Positions 26,627 to 36,059 of a DNA stretch of 64,000 nucleotides are shown one piece after another; position 1 is the stretch's first letter, and each line of letters opens with the position of its first letter. The notes under the pieces are model-generated. The model did not search any database. It was not told where the DNA came from and saw nothing but the letters and a program-made list of their open reading frames with translations. The stretch is taken from NCBI GenBank assembly GCA_020426505.1, contig JAGQPX010000059.1, positions 1 through 64,000 on the forward strand. Reading direction: 5' to 3'. This DNA is from Planctomycetaceae bacterium. Lineage in GTDB: Bacteria; Planctomycetota; Planctomycetia; Planctomycetales; Planctomycetaceae. The position numbers and the translations under genes were made by a program.

Positions 26627-27949
26627 ATGCACTCCGCCATCGTAACCATGGGCGAGCGAGGGAACATATTGACTCTCGCGATCGTCATCGGACTCATCTG
26701 TCTTGGCGCCCCCCCAAAGGCACGAGGGGATGTCGTTTGTCTTAAGAATGGTGGGCAGATCCGTGGAGAGGTGCAGGAATCAGCTCCGGGGAAGGAGCCA
26801 AACGAAATCACCGTTCTCACGTTGACCGGTGCGATGGTTTCGATTGAAAAGGACACAGTTGCTTTTGTGACTCCTCGTTCGCTACGAATCGAGGAGTACG
26901 AGACACGAGCCCAGGCGACACCCGACACCATCGAAGCCCATTGGGAATTGGCCGAGTGGGCGCGGGAACAGAATCTCCGACAACAACGAGCCGAGCAACT
27001 CGAACAGATCGCCCGACTCGATCCTGATCATGAGAAGGCGCAGCGTGGCCTTGGTCGGGCTCGCTACGATGGGAAATGGATGACTCGAGACGAATGGATG
27101 ACCTCGCGGGGCTACATCCAGCATCGAGGGAAATACGTCACGCAACAGGAACTCGACCTCATCGACAAGTCGGAGGCCCAGCGGCAAGCCGAGCGAGTCT
27201 GGCTGGGGAAAGTCCGCCTGTGGGTGAGTTGGGCAACCGGTCGTGACGAAGGACGACGCAGCGAAGGAATGCAGAGGCTCGGGGACATCGCCGACCCCAA
27301 TGCTATCGCGGCTCTTGTCACGGAACTGGCGGATCACGACAACCGGGAAGCGAGAATGTTTCTGGTCAAACAACTCTCCGAGATGCCTGACCCACGTACG
27401 GTGAGTCCACTCGTCCAGCAGTCACTCCACGACGTCGATGCCCAAGTTCGCGAAGCGGCAATCCAAGCAATCGATGATTCCAAACGCGAACATGCCATAA
27501 GCCTCTACATTGCAGCTCTTGGGAACGAGGCGCGTCTCATCGTCCGTCGCGCCGGATATGCTCTGGGCAAAGCTGGCAACAGGTCCGCCATTCCGGCTCT
27601 CATCGCGGCGCTGGTCACGCAACATCGATACCGAGTGGCATACACCGAATCGACGCCGACGTTTGCGATTGGGAATGACCGCAGCATCGGGTTTGCGGGC
27701 AATTCGACGGGCCTCACTCCGGAGGTCGAGGCGCTCGCGCGGACGGGCCAACTCCCGTATGGTGCTGTCGTCGACATGTCTCAGGTCAAGACTGTCACCA
27801 AGTCAACAGTCGTCACTCGTGCTCAGCGGAATGTCGAAGTACTTGATGCTCTCAAGTCACTCTCCGGCGAGAATTTCGGATTCGACGAGCGGACATGGCA
27901 ACTGTGGTGGGCCGCCCATGAGAATGGCACCGGGTGGCATGACGAATGA
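26627..27949 (+). CDS. Exported HEAT-repeat protein
   Basis: About 440 residues from the ATG at 26627 (ATG 26648 also possible). A signal segment LTLAIVIGLICLGAPPKARG precedes GDVVCLKNGGQIRGEVQES, a beta motif frequent at the start of exported planctomycete proteins. A TPR-like helical pair (HWELAEWAREQNLRQQRAEQ, LDPDHEKAQRGL) and the repeated RYDGKWMTRDEW and YIQHRGKYVTQQE segments follow. HEAT/PBS-lyase-type repeats come next (DPRTVSPLVQQSLHDVDAQV, LIVRRAGYALGKAGNRSAIP). It probably mediates protein-protein contacts in the periplasm. No catalytic motif was seen. Confidence 0.75.
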   Translation: MHSAIVTMGERGNILTLAIVIGLICLGAPPKARGDVVCLKNGGQIRGEVQESAPGKEPNEITVLTLTGAMVSIEKDTVAFVTPRSLRIEEYETRAQATPDTIEAHWELAEWAREQNLRQQRAEQLEQIARLDPDHEKAQRGLGRARYDGKWMTRDEWMTSRGYIQHRGKYVTQQELDLIDKSEAQRQAERVWLGKVRLWVSWATGRDEGRRSEGMQRLGDIADPNAIAALVTELADHDNREARMFLVKQLSEMPDPRTVSPLVQQSLHDVDAQVREAAIQAIDDSKREHAISLYIAALGNEARLIVRRAGYALGKAGNRSAIPALIAALVTQHRYRVAYTESTPTFAIGNDRSIGFAGNSTGLTPEVEALARTGQLPYGAVVDMSQVKTVTKSTVVTRAQRNVEVLDALKSLSGENFGFDERTWQLWWAAHENGTGWHDE

Positions 27950-28153
27950 GGTTGACTGTTGCCTTGTGGAGTCTGGCCGATTCGTCGGCCGCTTCTTCCG
28001 AACGTAACGGCAGCATCTGCGCTTCGCCGTAAGATCGTCAAAATCGTCATGATTGTTACAAGTTCACATCCCCTTCGGACCGATTGACGAAGAGACGAAC
28101 GAATCTTGCTCGCCAATCGCGTCGTGGAACGTGATGGGGCCGACGAGCGATCC

Positions 28154-30538
28154 ATGATCGGGGGGATGATCGTGAACAAAGGTCGCGTGTGGATCATTGC
28201 GTTATTGATCGGAGCCATTTGGCCCGTTCATTTCGCCCAAGCACAACAGCCGGACAGTTTGGTTGCCCCTCCCTTTCCGAACTATGCACCGCCGTTTGTC
28301 GATTGGACCGCAGGTGCGGGAAATCGATCGGACTACCGTGGTCAGGCGTCAACTTTCATTCCTCTGCATCTCACCGAAGCGTCCGTCTTCTTCGCAGAAT
28401 TGGACATGACGGTCGTCGACGATCGAATGCGTGGCGGTGAGGCCCTCGAATGGAACGGGGGCATCGGCTATCGCAGCTTCATGGATGACTATTCGATTTT
28501 CGGTACCTACGTCTTTGTCGATCACCGCACGACCGCGAACCAGAACCGGTTCTATCAGACAACCGTGGGCCTGGAGTATATGATGATCGACCACGAGTTT
28601 CGGGTGAATGGCTATTTCCCCGAACGTGGCGGTGAGCGGCTGGGACCTCCAGTCGCCGTGCTCGCTGGGGACCGCATTGTTGTTCAGGGAGACGAGGAGT
28701 TGGCATACGTCGGCGCCGATTTCGAGGTCGGCACGTTGCTGGCAGAGTGGCTTGAAGGGGATGTCGAGTTGCGAGCATTCGCAGGTGCCTACTTCTTCGA
28801 TCGGGATGTCCGAGGCTTCGAGGAGATTGTTGGCCCACGCTTGCGAGCCGAGTTGCGTGTTTACGATCTGGAGTGGTTCGGACCAGGTTCACGTCTCGTG
28901 GTGTCAGGTGAGTTTCAACACGATGACGTGCGAGACGGTCAGGGGACCGGACTGGTCACGGTACGAATCCCGTTCCCGGGACCGGCGGATGGTCAGCGCC
29001 CATCGCGTCTGCAACGCCGTCTGCTCGATCGGGTCGTGCGGGACGTGGACATTGTGACTCAGAACGGCACGCGACAAGAGACGGCACTCGACAAGGAAAC
29101 AGGCATGGACCTTGGCCCGGTGACGGTCGTCGGTGCCTTGGATGACTTCCAAATGAAACTGAACGAGGCCGGCGAAGACAGTCTCGTCATCGTGAATGGA
29201 GACGATGGCAAATTCGACCTCAACGCGGAGTTGAACCTGCTTGAGGGGCAGACGTTGCGGGGCGCGGGCTTTACGGTGGTCGGCGCCGACACCGGAAAGG
29301 AGGCTGTCTTCGGCCATCGGCCCATTCTCGATATGCTCAACCCGGCCCAGGACATCATCGTGCTCGACGATCGCACGCGAGTTCGCGACCTGACGTTGAT
29401 GGGCGGGCGAAATGGCGTGATCGGTGGAAGCACGGCCGAATTCCAGATCGACGGTAACCTGATTGTCGGATCAGCGGAGTCCGGCATTCGCCTCATTGGA
29501 ACCAACGAGGGCGACGTCAATGAGAACTCGATCACGCAAACGGGGTTCGATGCCATCTCGGTCGACACGCTGGCATCGGGTGAGATTATTCTCAACACCA
29601 TCACCGAGAGCGGAGCCAGTGCGGTGCTGGTTCAGGAACTGAACGGCGGCACCGTTCGATTCAACGAGATTTCGGGCAGCACGATTCACGGCATCCATGT
29701 TGTGACCCTCACCGACGGCACCGTTGGGGACAATACGGTCGAGATGAACGGCCAGCACGGGGTGTTCATCGGCACGATGAGTGGTGGAACCGTTGAAAAC
29801 AACAAGTCCGAACAGAATGGTCAGCAGGGCTTCCAGATCACTCAGGTCGATTTCAACGTGAGTGCCCCCGAGATTACGAACAACACAGCATGGCTGAACT
29901 CGGGTGACGGATTCCAGTTCGGTGTGATCGATGGAGGTAACATCCACAACAACACGGCAACCGAGAACCTGGGCGACGGCTTCCAGATTACGAGTCACAA
30001 CATGGGGACACTGGCCGACAACACGTCATCGATGAACCAGGGACACGGGTTCAACATCACCTCGTATGTGAATGGTTTCAACAATCGCAACACGGCTGAA
30101 GGCAACACGCAGAACGGCATCTTCATCGACACGTTCTCGAATGGTTTCCTGTCGTCCAACTCGGTCACCAATAACATGTTGGACGGAATCCGTGTGAACA
30201 GCAAGTCAGGCGGTTTCTTCGAGGACAACAACGCCACGGGCAACCGCGACGGTTACTCATTTGGGAGCGTTAATGGTGGCTTTTTCCGCCGCAACACTGC
30301 CTCGGACAACACCCGCGATGGGTTCCTGATTGGTGCTTACAACGGCGTCGAGATCAATGACAATGTCGCGAGCGAGAACGGCGACGACGGGTTCCACCTT
30401 GAAAACTGGAGTAATGGTGCCTTCAACGACAACACGGCGACACTTAATCCGAACTTTGGGTTCTTCATCAATAATCGGACCGGCGGTACGGCCTTCGGCA
30501 ATATCGCTACCGGCAACGGCGATAACACGTTGCCCTGA
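28154..30538 (+). CDS. Surface protein: predicted beta-barrel plus right-handed beta-helix
   Basis: About 794 residues. The signal RVWIIALLIGAIWPVHFAQA leads into a region (about 50-300) of alternating beta strands with WNGGIGYRSFMDDYSIFGTY, FRVNGYFPERGG and LRAFAGAYFFDR. These look like the inverse-autotransporter (intimin/invasin-type) barrel, or a related outer-membrane barrel. From about residue 420 to the end there are many turns of a parallel beta-helix, each about 20-24 residues with N-N-T/S stacks (GTVENNKSEQNGQQGFQI, GNIHNNTATENLGDGFQI). Length and repeats suggest a surface-exposed passenger. Other in-frame starts exist at 28106 (TTG) and 28166. The exosortase gene follows on the same strand. 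Confidence 0.75.
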   Translation: MIGGMIVNKGRVWIIALLIGAIWPVHFAQAQQPDSLVAPPFPNYAPPFVDWTAGAGNRSDYRGQASTFIPLHLTEASVFFAELDMTVVDDRMRGGEALEWNGGIGYRSFMDDYSIFGTYVFVDHRTTANQNRFYQTTVGLEYMMIDHEFRVNGYFPERGGERLGPPVAVLAGDRIVVQGDEELAYVGADFEVGTLLAEWLEGDVELRAFAGAYFFDRDVRGFEEIVGPRLRAELRVYDLEWFGPGSRLVVSGEFQHDDVRDGQGTGLVTVRIPFPGPADGQRPSRLQRRLLDRVVRDVDIVTQNGTRQETALDKETGMDLGPVTVVGALDDFQMKLNEAGEDSLVIVNGDDGKFDLNAELNLLEGQTLRGAGFTVVGADTGKEAVFGHRPILDMLNPAQDIIVLDDRTRVRDLTLMGGRNGVIGGSTAEFQIDGNLIVGSAESGIRLIGTNEGDVNENSITQTGFDAISVDTLASGEIILNTITESGASAVLVQELNGGTVRFNEISGSTIHGIHVVTLTDGTVGDNTVEMNGQHGVFIGTMSGGTVENNKSEQNGQQGFQITQVDFNVSAPEITNNTAWLNSGDGFQFGVIDGGNIHNNTATENLGDGFQITSHNMGTLADNTSSMNQGHGFNITSYVNGFNNRNTAEGNTQNGIFIDTFSNGFLSSNSVTNNMLDGIRVNSKSGGFFEDNNATGNRDGYSFGSVNGGFFRRNTASDNTRDGFLIGAYNGVEINDNVASENGDDGFHLENWSNGAFNDNTATLNPNFGFFINNRTGGTAFGNIATGNGDNTLP

Positions 30539-30759
30539 CGACGATCGAAGCGAGGGACCGATTGATCAGGGATGAGAGGATTCCACGTATTTGGTGGCGG
30601 CTCGCATTCTCGATTCCGTCTGTCTCTGGGATGACCTACACTCGCCATCAGAGTCGGACGATAATGAATTCCTGGTTTTCAGGTTGTCGACCGTGGACGA
30701 ACGCGGTCCGAGTTCGATCCACTAAACGAGTGAGTGGGAAAGCACGGAGTCTTTCTCTG

Positions 30760-32574
30760 ATGGCAACGACGATGCCTGCCGCAAAGATCGAGGAAACGGG
30801 AACTGCGCGAGTCACCGGTCTCGTTCTCCTTCCGTATCTGCTGATTCTGCTGGCGCATGCTCCCCTCGTTTATGTTCATCTCCAACAGCTATGGTCTCGG
30901 CCTCATTATCAATTCTTCCCGTTGGTCCTTTTCGCCAGCGCATCGCTGATGGTGATGCGTGCACGGTCGGACGATGACCGCAGACGTCCCGTGACTCGCT
31001 GGTCGCTGTTATTGAGCCGTTCCCTGCTTGTCGCGAGCGTGGCCTTACTGTCGATAGCGTTGATTCGCTTATCTCCGCTCGGAGCCTATGTTTCTCTGCT
31101 GTTGATGTTGGCAGCGATGATTCTGCGTCTCGGACTTCCCGCCTGGGGTCCGTGGGCGTTACTGTTGTTGTTGATTCGTGTGCCTTATGGACAGGATGTG
31201 GCGCTCATCCAATGGATGCAACGCGTCACGACTCGATTGAGTAGCACGGCCCTGGATACGATCAATGTCGAACACATCGCCGAGGGGAATGTCTTGACCT
31301 TCCCTGGCCGATCGTTGTTTGTCGAAGAGGCGTGCAGTGGCGTGGTGTCGATGTTGGCCATCGTGGCGTGTGCCGCGATCCTTGCCGTCTGGTGGAAACG
31401 ATCGCTCTTTCATGGGCTCGCGTTGATTGCGACCGGTCTGTTCTGGGCGGGGGGCATGAATGTGGTCCGTGTGGTGACGATCGCGATCGCCCTTGACCGC
31501 TATGACATCGATCTCACGGAAGGCTGGCGACACGAGGCGGTTGGGTTATGCGTCTTTGTGGTCAGCCTCCTCGCTTTGTTCAGCACCGACCGGCTGATGT
31601 TGTTCATCTTCGCACCGGTTCCGATGAATCCTCTCGCGAGTTACTGGCCTTACGCCGGCGAAAACTGGCTTGTTCGGATCTGGAACTTTGGGGCTGGCCT
31701 GGACCCCGACGAGGAGGCCCTGAACTCATACGACGACTGGTCGAACCCGGTTTATGAAGAAGACCTCGAGCAAGCCGAACCACGAGAGTCGGTTCGTCCC
31801 GCGAACGTGAAAGCACGTCCCTGGGAATGGGCATTTGCGCTGCTTTTTATCGGCATTGGAGGTGCTCAGGTCTATGCAGGAATCGGACCTTTTTCGGTTG
31901 CTCCGCCTGTGAAACAGACCGCGTTGGACTTGGTGGCAGATGACTTGCCAGCAAGCTTTGCAGGCTGGACGCAGGTCGATTTTGAGGCACAGCACCGTGA
32001 CGGATCGAGCGTGTTCGGGGAGCATTCAAGACTCTGGACCTATCGCAGCGGACCTTACCTTGTTCGTTTATCGCTGGACTTCGTGTTTCCAGAGTGGCAT
32101 GAATTGACTGCCTGCTACGCGGGCACCGGCTGGACCATCGATTCGCGATCGCGCAGCGATGACGAGAGCACGCGAATGATGGCCTCTCTGACCAAGCCAG
32201 ATGGCGAGCAGGCGTTTCTCATGTTCGACCTATTTGACTCGGAAGGGCAGGACTATGTATCGCCATCCGGTTCGTTCCTGCATCCGCAACTTCGACGAAT
32301 TGTCAGCGGGGATGCGAGTCGGTTCACGTTGCCGACCTATTACCAGGTCCAGGTTTTGGCCGGCGTCCCCGGGACCTCTCTTTCTGACGACGCACGACAG
32401 GCAATCAAAGACCTGTTTCTGGAGTTTGATTCGCGGATGCGAAAACTAGTCGTGAATGGCAATCCGGGAGGTCAATCCGGGGACTCTGAAACGGAAATCG
32501 GAGTGTCAGACGGCGATGGCTTGGAAATCAACGCTACTGACCGACGGGACGCTGACAAAAAGCCCGATCCATAG
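30760..32574 (+). CDS. xrtU: Exosortase U homologue with C-terminal EpsI-like domain
   Basis: About 604 residues. An N-terminal membrane domain with many helices carries the exosortase triad: Cys192 in FVEEACSGVVSM, Arg237 in MNVVRV and His258 in GWRHEAVG. Exosortases are transpeptidase-like enzymes of the inner membrane that process PEP-CTERM-type tails of exported proteins. After a further helix (about 355-375) the soluble C-terminal 200 residues (PASFAGWTQVDFEAQHRDG, PEWHELTACYAGTGW) resemble EpsI. The architecture fits the planctomycete exosortase U group. ATG 30760 has a GGAG upstream; the frame is open to 30562. A TPR gene follows 65 bases later. No PEP-CTERM substrate was found in the window. 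Confidence 0.88.
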   Translation: MATTMPAAKIEETGTARVTGLVLLPYLLILLAHAPLVYVHLQQLWSRPHYQFFPLVLFASASLMVMRARSDDDRRRPVTRWSLLLSRSLLVASVALLSIALIRLSPLGAYVSLLLMLAAMILRLGLPAWGPWALLLLLIRVPYGQDVALIQWMQRVTTRLSSTALDTINVEHIAEGNVLTFPGRSLFVEEACSGVVSMLAIVACAAILAVWWKRSLFHGLALIATGLFWAGGMNVVRVVTIAIALDRYDIDLTEGWRHEAVGLCVFVVSLLALFSTDRLMLFIFAPVPMNPLASYWPYAGENWLVRIWNFGAGLDPDEEALNSYDDWSNPVYEEDLEQAEPRESVRPANVKARPWEWAFALLFIGIGGAQVYAGIGPFSVAPPVKQTALDLVADDLPASFAGWTQVDFEAQHRDGSSVFGEHSRLWTYRSGPYLVRLSLDFVFPEWHELTACYAGTGWTIDSRSRSDDESTRMMASLTKPDGEQAFLMFDLFDSEGQDYVSPSGSFLHPQLRRIVSGDASRFTLPTYYQVQVLAGVPGTSLSDDARQAIKDLFLEFDSRMRKLVVNGNPGGQSGDSETEIGVSDGDGLEINATDRRDADKKPDP

Positions 32575-32639
32575 ATATGAGTGAGGAAGGGTTTGGGTGA
32601 GACGGCTCCGAGCAGTATCTCGCGAGATTGAATGATCAA

Positions 32640-34262
32640 ATGGTTTGGATAAACCCCTATCGGCTGCCAACCGGTGATCCGGTCCCCTCCGGGATGTATG
32701 TCACCAGGTCTCCTGCGTACCTGTTGTGGACGTTGTGGGGATTCGCGGTCAGCTGGTTCGAGACACGGCAAGTGAGCCGGTCGCTGCTTGGTTTGCCTGC
32801 GGTCATACTCGCAGCGGTGCTCGTCATTCTCATGCTCTCGTCAAGTCGTGAGGCATCGAGCAACACGATTTCGTTCTATCTGACGAAGGCCCAGCAGGCG
32901 ACGCGATTGAAGGAGTTTGACGATGCGGAATTCTACTTCCGCAAACTGGGCCAATTGGCACCGCGAGATGGGATGATCAAGTATGAACACGCTCGTCTCT
33001 ACTCACAGCAAGGCGACTATGGAACGGCTGCGGCTCTGCTGCACAAACTCATCAATGACGATGATCGAACAAACGACAAGAAGGTCCATCTCGACCTCGC
33101 ACGTTGGGCCATCGAAGGTGGCTTGGAAGTGGAAGACCCAGCGGGATTCGCGAAGGAGCACCTGAACCGTGTTCTGGCAGAAGACCCCAAGGACGCCTAC
33201 GCACACTTCTTCTTTTCACAGTTGTTCTGGCGAGCCGGCGACCTTGATGGTGCGATTGAACACTTGGAACCGGTTGCGTCCAGGGCACCCGAACTTCGGC
33301 TGAAGCTGGCCGCCTACTACGACATTCGCGGGGATGCCAATCTCGCACGGTCTGAAGCGAGGCTTGTTGTGTCAGACCTTCAAAAGGCCATTCGAGGCGA
33401 GCAATCAACGGACATCAGCGTTTGGATGCAATTAGCAGCGGCTCATCTTCTCCTGAGCGACTACGAGCAGGCGGCGAGCGTGATGCAGCAAGCCGTGACT
33501 AAGTTTGAGAACGATGGATGCCGGCGGTTTCTGGGACGCATCTATGCTCGTTGGTCACTGCATGTGTCGAAAGAGAATCCCGAAAATGTCAATCGCCGCA
33601 TGGAGTTACTTCAACAGGCGATTCTTGTTGCTCCTGATGAACCGGAAGCGCTGACGCAGCTGGTCAACATCGCCAATGAAGAGGGAGAAGGATCCGAGCA
33701 GGCAGAACGCTGGCTGAAAGAGGCGCTGGTGACGGGCGAGGGGAAGGCCGTTATTCATTTTCTGCTGGGGACAATCGCTGCAGGAAAAGGCGATATGGAA
33801 ACTGCCTTACGACACCTCGAACAGTCGAACGAGGCCAATCCTCGCACGGCCGTCACGCTGAACAACGTTGCGTTCGTTCTTGCCCACATGCCGGATCCGG
33901 ATCTTCCGCGGGCATTGGAAATGAGCAATCAGGCGGTTCGGCTGGCTCCCAACAATGCCTCTTTTCTGGAGACACGTGGCCAGATTTACACCCGGATGGG
34001 CGAATACTCCAAGGCGATCACCGATCTGGAAAAGGCCATCGATCATGTCACCAGCATTGCCACACGTATCAACGCCCACGAGTCGCTCGCCATTTGCTAC
34101 GAGAATCTGGGAGATGCCGAACTGGCACAGTTGCATCGAAAAGAAGCAGAGAATTTGCGCCAACAAATCCGGCTGCAAAACGGCCTCCAAGAGGGAACTG
34201 AGACAGAGGCAACGATCCCGGATCTGGATCTTCAGGACGATTCACCCAACGATCGGGAGTAA
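32640..34262 (+). CDS. TPR-repeat membrane-anchored protein
   Basis: About 540 residues. A cytoplasmic start (MVWINPYRLPTGDPVPSG) precedes one membrane helix (LLGLPAVILAAVLVILML, about 50-68). At least eight tetratricopeptide repeats follow, for example LKEFDDAEFYFRKLGQLAPR, DGAIEHLEPVASRAPELRLK and GEYSKAITDLEKAIDHV. The last 30 residues are acidic. Directly downstream of the exosortase gene on the same strand, it may be part of the same exopolysaccharide/sorting operon, as TPR proteins often accompany exosortases (PrsT-like; inference). A TTG at 32628 is an alternative start. Confidence 0.82.
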   Translation: MVWINPYRLPTGDPVPSGMYVTRSPAYLLWTLWGFAVSWFETRQVSRSLLGLPAVILAAVLVILMLSSSREASSNTISFYLTKAQQATRLKEFDDAEFYFRKLGQLAPRDGMIKYEHARLYSQQGDYGTAAALLHKLINDDDRTNDKKVHLDLARWAIEGGLEVEDPAGFAKEHLNRVLAEDPKDAYAHFFFSQLFWRAGDLDGAIEHLEPVASRAPELRLKLAAYYDIRGDANLARSEARLVVSDLQKAIRGEQSTDISVWMQLAAAHLLLSDYEQAASVMQQAVTKFENDGCRRFLGRIYARWSLHVSKENPENVNRRMELLQQAILVAPDEPEALTQLVNIANEEGEGSEQAERWLKEALVTGEGKAVIHFLLGTIAAGKGDMETALRHLEQSNEANPRTAVTLNNVAFVLAHMPDPDLPRALEMSNQAVRLAPNNASFLETRGQIYTRMGEYSKAITDLEKAIDHVTSIATRINAHESLAICYENLGDAELAQLHRKEAENLRQQIRLQNGLQEGTETEATIPDLDLQDDSPNDRE

Positions 34263-34452
34263 AGCCGCTCAGGTTTCGCTCTGCTGCATCTCGTGTGTTT
34301 TCAATATGTTGCGACTTTGGCGAAATGTTCGTGCGACAATTTTGCAAGTTTTCTCAGTTTGACCGGAAGATTGCTCGTTTGCTTACGTTTCGTCAGGCAG
34401 CTATCGCAATCACGTCGCTGCGGCGACTTCATCAAACCTAGGGGAAACAATC

Positions 34453-34929
34453 ATGCAGGCAATCACTCGAATCAGCGTCTTCACCAGCTTCGCCCTTCTG
34501 CTCACAGCTTCGATCTGCTCAACAGCGACCGCCTGTGACGGCTACCGCGGTTCCTACTCGTATTCCAACTACGCTCCGGTTCGGACCTACTCGTACTCAG
34601 GATACGGCTACGGTTATGGCTGCGGAACGAACACGTTCACTCAGCGAAACCTCGCACCGGCCACGAACATCGTGCCAGCACCAGCAGCCAGTCCCGTCGC
34701 CCCGGCACCCTCCGCTGCACCCCTCAATCCGGCGCCAGTGACCCCGGAGCCGACGAACATTCCTGGTCCAAGTCAGGTGGATGTCACGCCTGTCCAGAAC
34801 CCGATCCCGTCGAATCCGATTCCTTCGAATCCGAACCAAGCATCTCCTCGAGATGTGGGTCCAGCTGAGTCACCTGCTCCAGTCGTTTCGAGCAATCCGA
34901 ACCAGGCGAATCCGCAGTTCGGTCAGTGA
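34453..34929 (+). CDS. Small secreted Tyr/Gly- then Pro/Asn-rich protein
   Basis: A 158-residue protein with a typical Sec signal (ISVFTSFALLLTASICSTAT). The N-terminal mature part is Tyr/Ser/Gly rich (YRGSYSYSNYAPVRTYSYSG), with four cysteines counting the signal region. The second half is low-complexity Pro/Asn/Ala sequence with PIPSN and NPNQA repeats. A GGGGAAA site lies before the ATG, and a strong hairpin terminator follows the stop, so it is a well-defined single-gene unit. It resembles in composition the partial gene at 1-293. Function unknown; possibly a cell-envelope or matrix component. Confidence 0.8.
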   Translation: MQAITRISVFTSFALLLTASICSTATACDGYRGSYSYSNYAPVRTYSYSGYGYGYGCGTNTFTQRNLAPATNIVPAPAASPVAPAPSAAPLNPAPVTPEPTNIPGPSQVDVTPVQNPIPSNPIPSNPNQASPRDVGPAESPAPVVSSNPNQANPQFGQ

Positions 34930-34937
34930 TCGACACG

Positions 34938-34975
34938 ACGACCCGACCTCCCCAAGGGGAGGTCGGGTCGTTTAT
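34938..34975 (+). terminator. Strong intrinsic terminator
   Basis: A perfect 16-base stem (34938-34953 ACGACCCGACCTCCCC with 34956-34971) has a two-base AA gap at its apex, so the loop takes in a few stem bases, and is followed by TTATTT. It lies nine bases after the stop of the small secreted protein. On the other strand it would also end the leftward methyltransferase/glycosyltransferase unit, though the T-run is less clear there. Confidence 0.88.
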
Positions 34976-35033
34976 TTGCAATGATCTCCCGCAATTCTGA
35001 CTGCGAGCAACTCCGAACAGGCCTCCGTAAGTC

Positions 35034-36059
35034 TCAGGACTTGCGCGAGGCGATGATCGTTAGTCGGCCGCTCTGATGCATCAAGGCATTGAGACTTCCA
35101 AGTGGCCCGAGTAGGAGGTAACTCCACAATGGTGGTTGGTTCTCGTACTGTTCCATCAACGTCGCTCCGAGTGACCAATTGGGAAATGTCTCCCTGAGCC
35201 ACGAGCCCGCGCTTCCGATCCAGTAAAGAAAACTGGGTTGATGAGAGATTGCTTTAACTTCAAATCCTTCGTCGTTCAGGAGAGTACGAATGACGCGTGG
35301 CGTAAAGTGCTGAGGGTGTCGTGGCAGATCGTATCCCCGCCAGTGTCTGCCAAATAGCCGCGACTCCCAGCTCGCTACATTGGGGATGCTGAACGCGAAA
35401 TGTCCGCCGGGCTTCAGAACAGAGTGGATTGCTCTTAGGGTCTCTTTCGGTCTTGGGACATGTTCGATGACCATCCAGGCAAATACAGCGTCAAAGCATT
35501 CTGCATCGAATTGCACGCTGTCGAGCGTCCCGTGATGCACTTCGAAACCGGCGTCGCGTGCCTTTGTGAGTGGTCCCTCGACCAAGTCGACGCCGACCGG
35601 CGACCATCCACGATTACGTAGTTGGGCCAGAAACCAGCCAGACGAGCATCCAAGTTCGAGTGCACGTCGCCCTGCTCCGTCTTCCGACGGCACCCACACC
35701 GATTTCGTGTCGGTCACCCAACGGTAATAAGCGAGGGGCCCCGGAATGCTGCGTACCCACGACGAGAGGTACCAAGGTATCTTGGGAGGCTGTGACCGAT
35801 TTAGCTGCCCCGTTCCGCCGTGCGTCGCCGGGCGACCGATTGCCCGTTGGTGAGGTCCGTAGTCCTGTGGATAACAATCTGCAAGTGATTCATCGACCGG
35901 CATTGGATTGAGGTAACGGTGCTGGCACGCACGGCAGCGAACCAGTCGAAAGTCGCCAGCAGCGGTCCCGGTCCAGTCGGGCGAAGTGAAAACCGGAGTA
36001 TTGTTCTCACTGCCGCAGAGTGGGCATGGCACATCGTGCATGGTCAGTATGTTAGGCAT
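35034..36059 (-). CDS. Class I SAM-dependent methyltransferase (Methyltransf_23 type)
   Basis: About 341 residues from the ATG at 36059, which has GGAG six bases before it. The N-terminus carries a zinc-binding-like pair, CPLCG and CRACQHRYLNPMP, as in many C-methyltransferases of sugar and envelope pathways. The SAM motif is ALELGCSSGWFLAQLRNRGW, followed by FDAVFAWMVIEHVPRPKETL and LKPGGHFAFSIPN. The start overlaps the end of the glycosyltransferase gene by eight bases, so both are translated together. It probably modifies a glycan or lipid intermediate; the acceptor is unknown. Confidence 0.85.
   Translation of the reverse strand: MPNILTMHDVPCPLCGSENNTPVFTSPDWTGTAAGDFRLVRCRACQHRYLNPMPVDESLADCYPQDYGPHQRAIGRPATHGGTGQLNRSQPPKIPWYLSSWVRSIPGPLAYYRWVTDTKSVWVPSEDGAGRRALELGCSSGWFLAQLRNRGWSPVGVDLVEGPLTKARDAGFEVHHGTLDSVQFDAECFDAVFAWMVIEHVPRPKETLRAIHSVLKPGGHFAFSIPNVASWESRLFGRHWRGYDLPRHPQHFTPRVIRTLLNDEGFEVKAISHQPSFLYWIGSAGSWLRETFPNWSLGATLMEQYENQPPLWSYLLLGPLGSLNALMHQSGRLTIIASRKS

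Noticed and set aside
29400-30500. Possible tandem DNA repeat or CRISPR-like array
   Set aside because: The periodicity is at the protein level (beta-helix turns); the DNA units vary and there are no constant repeats with unique spacers.
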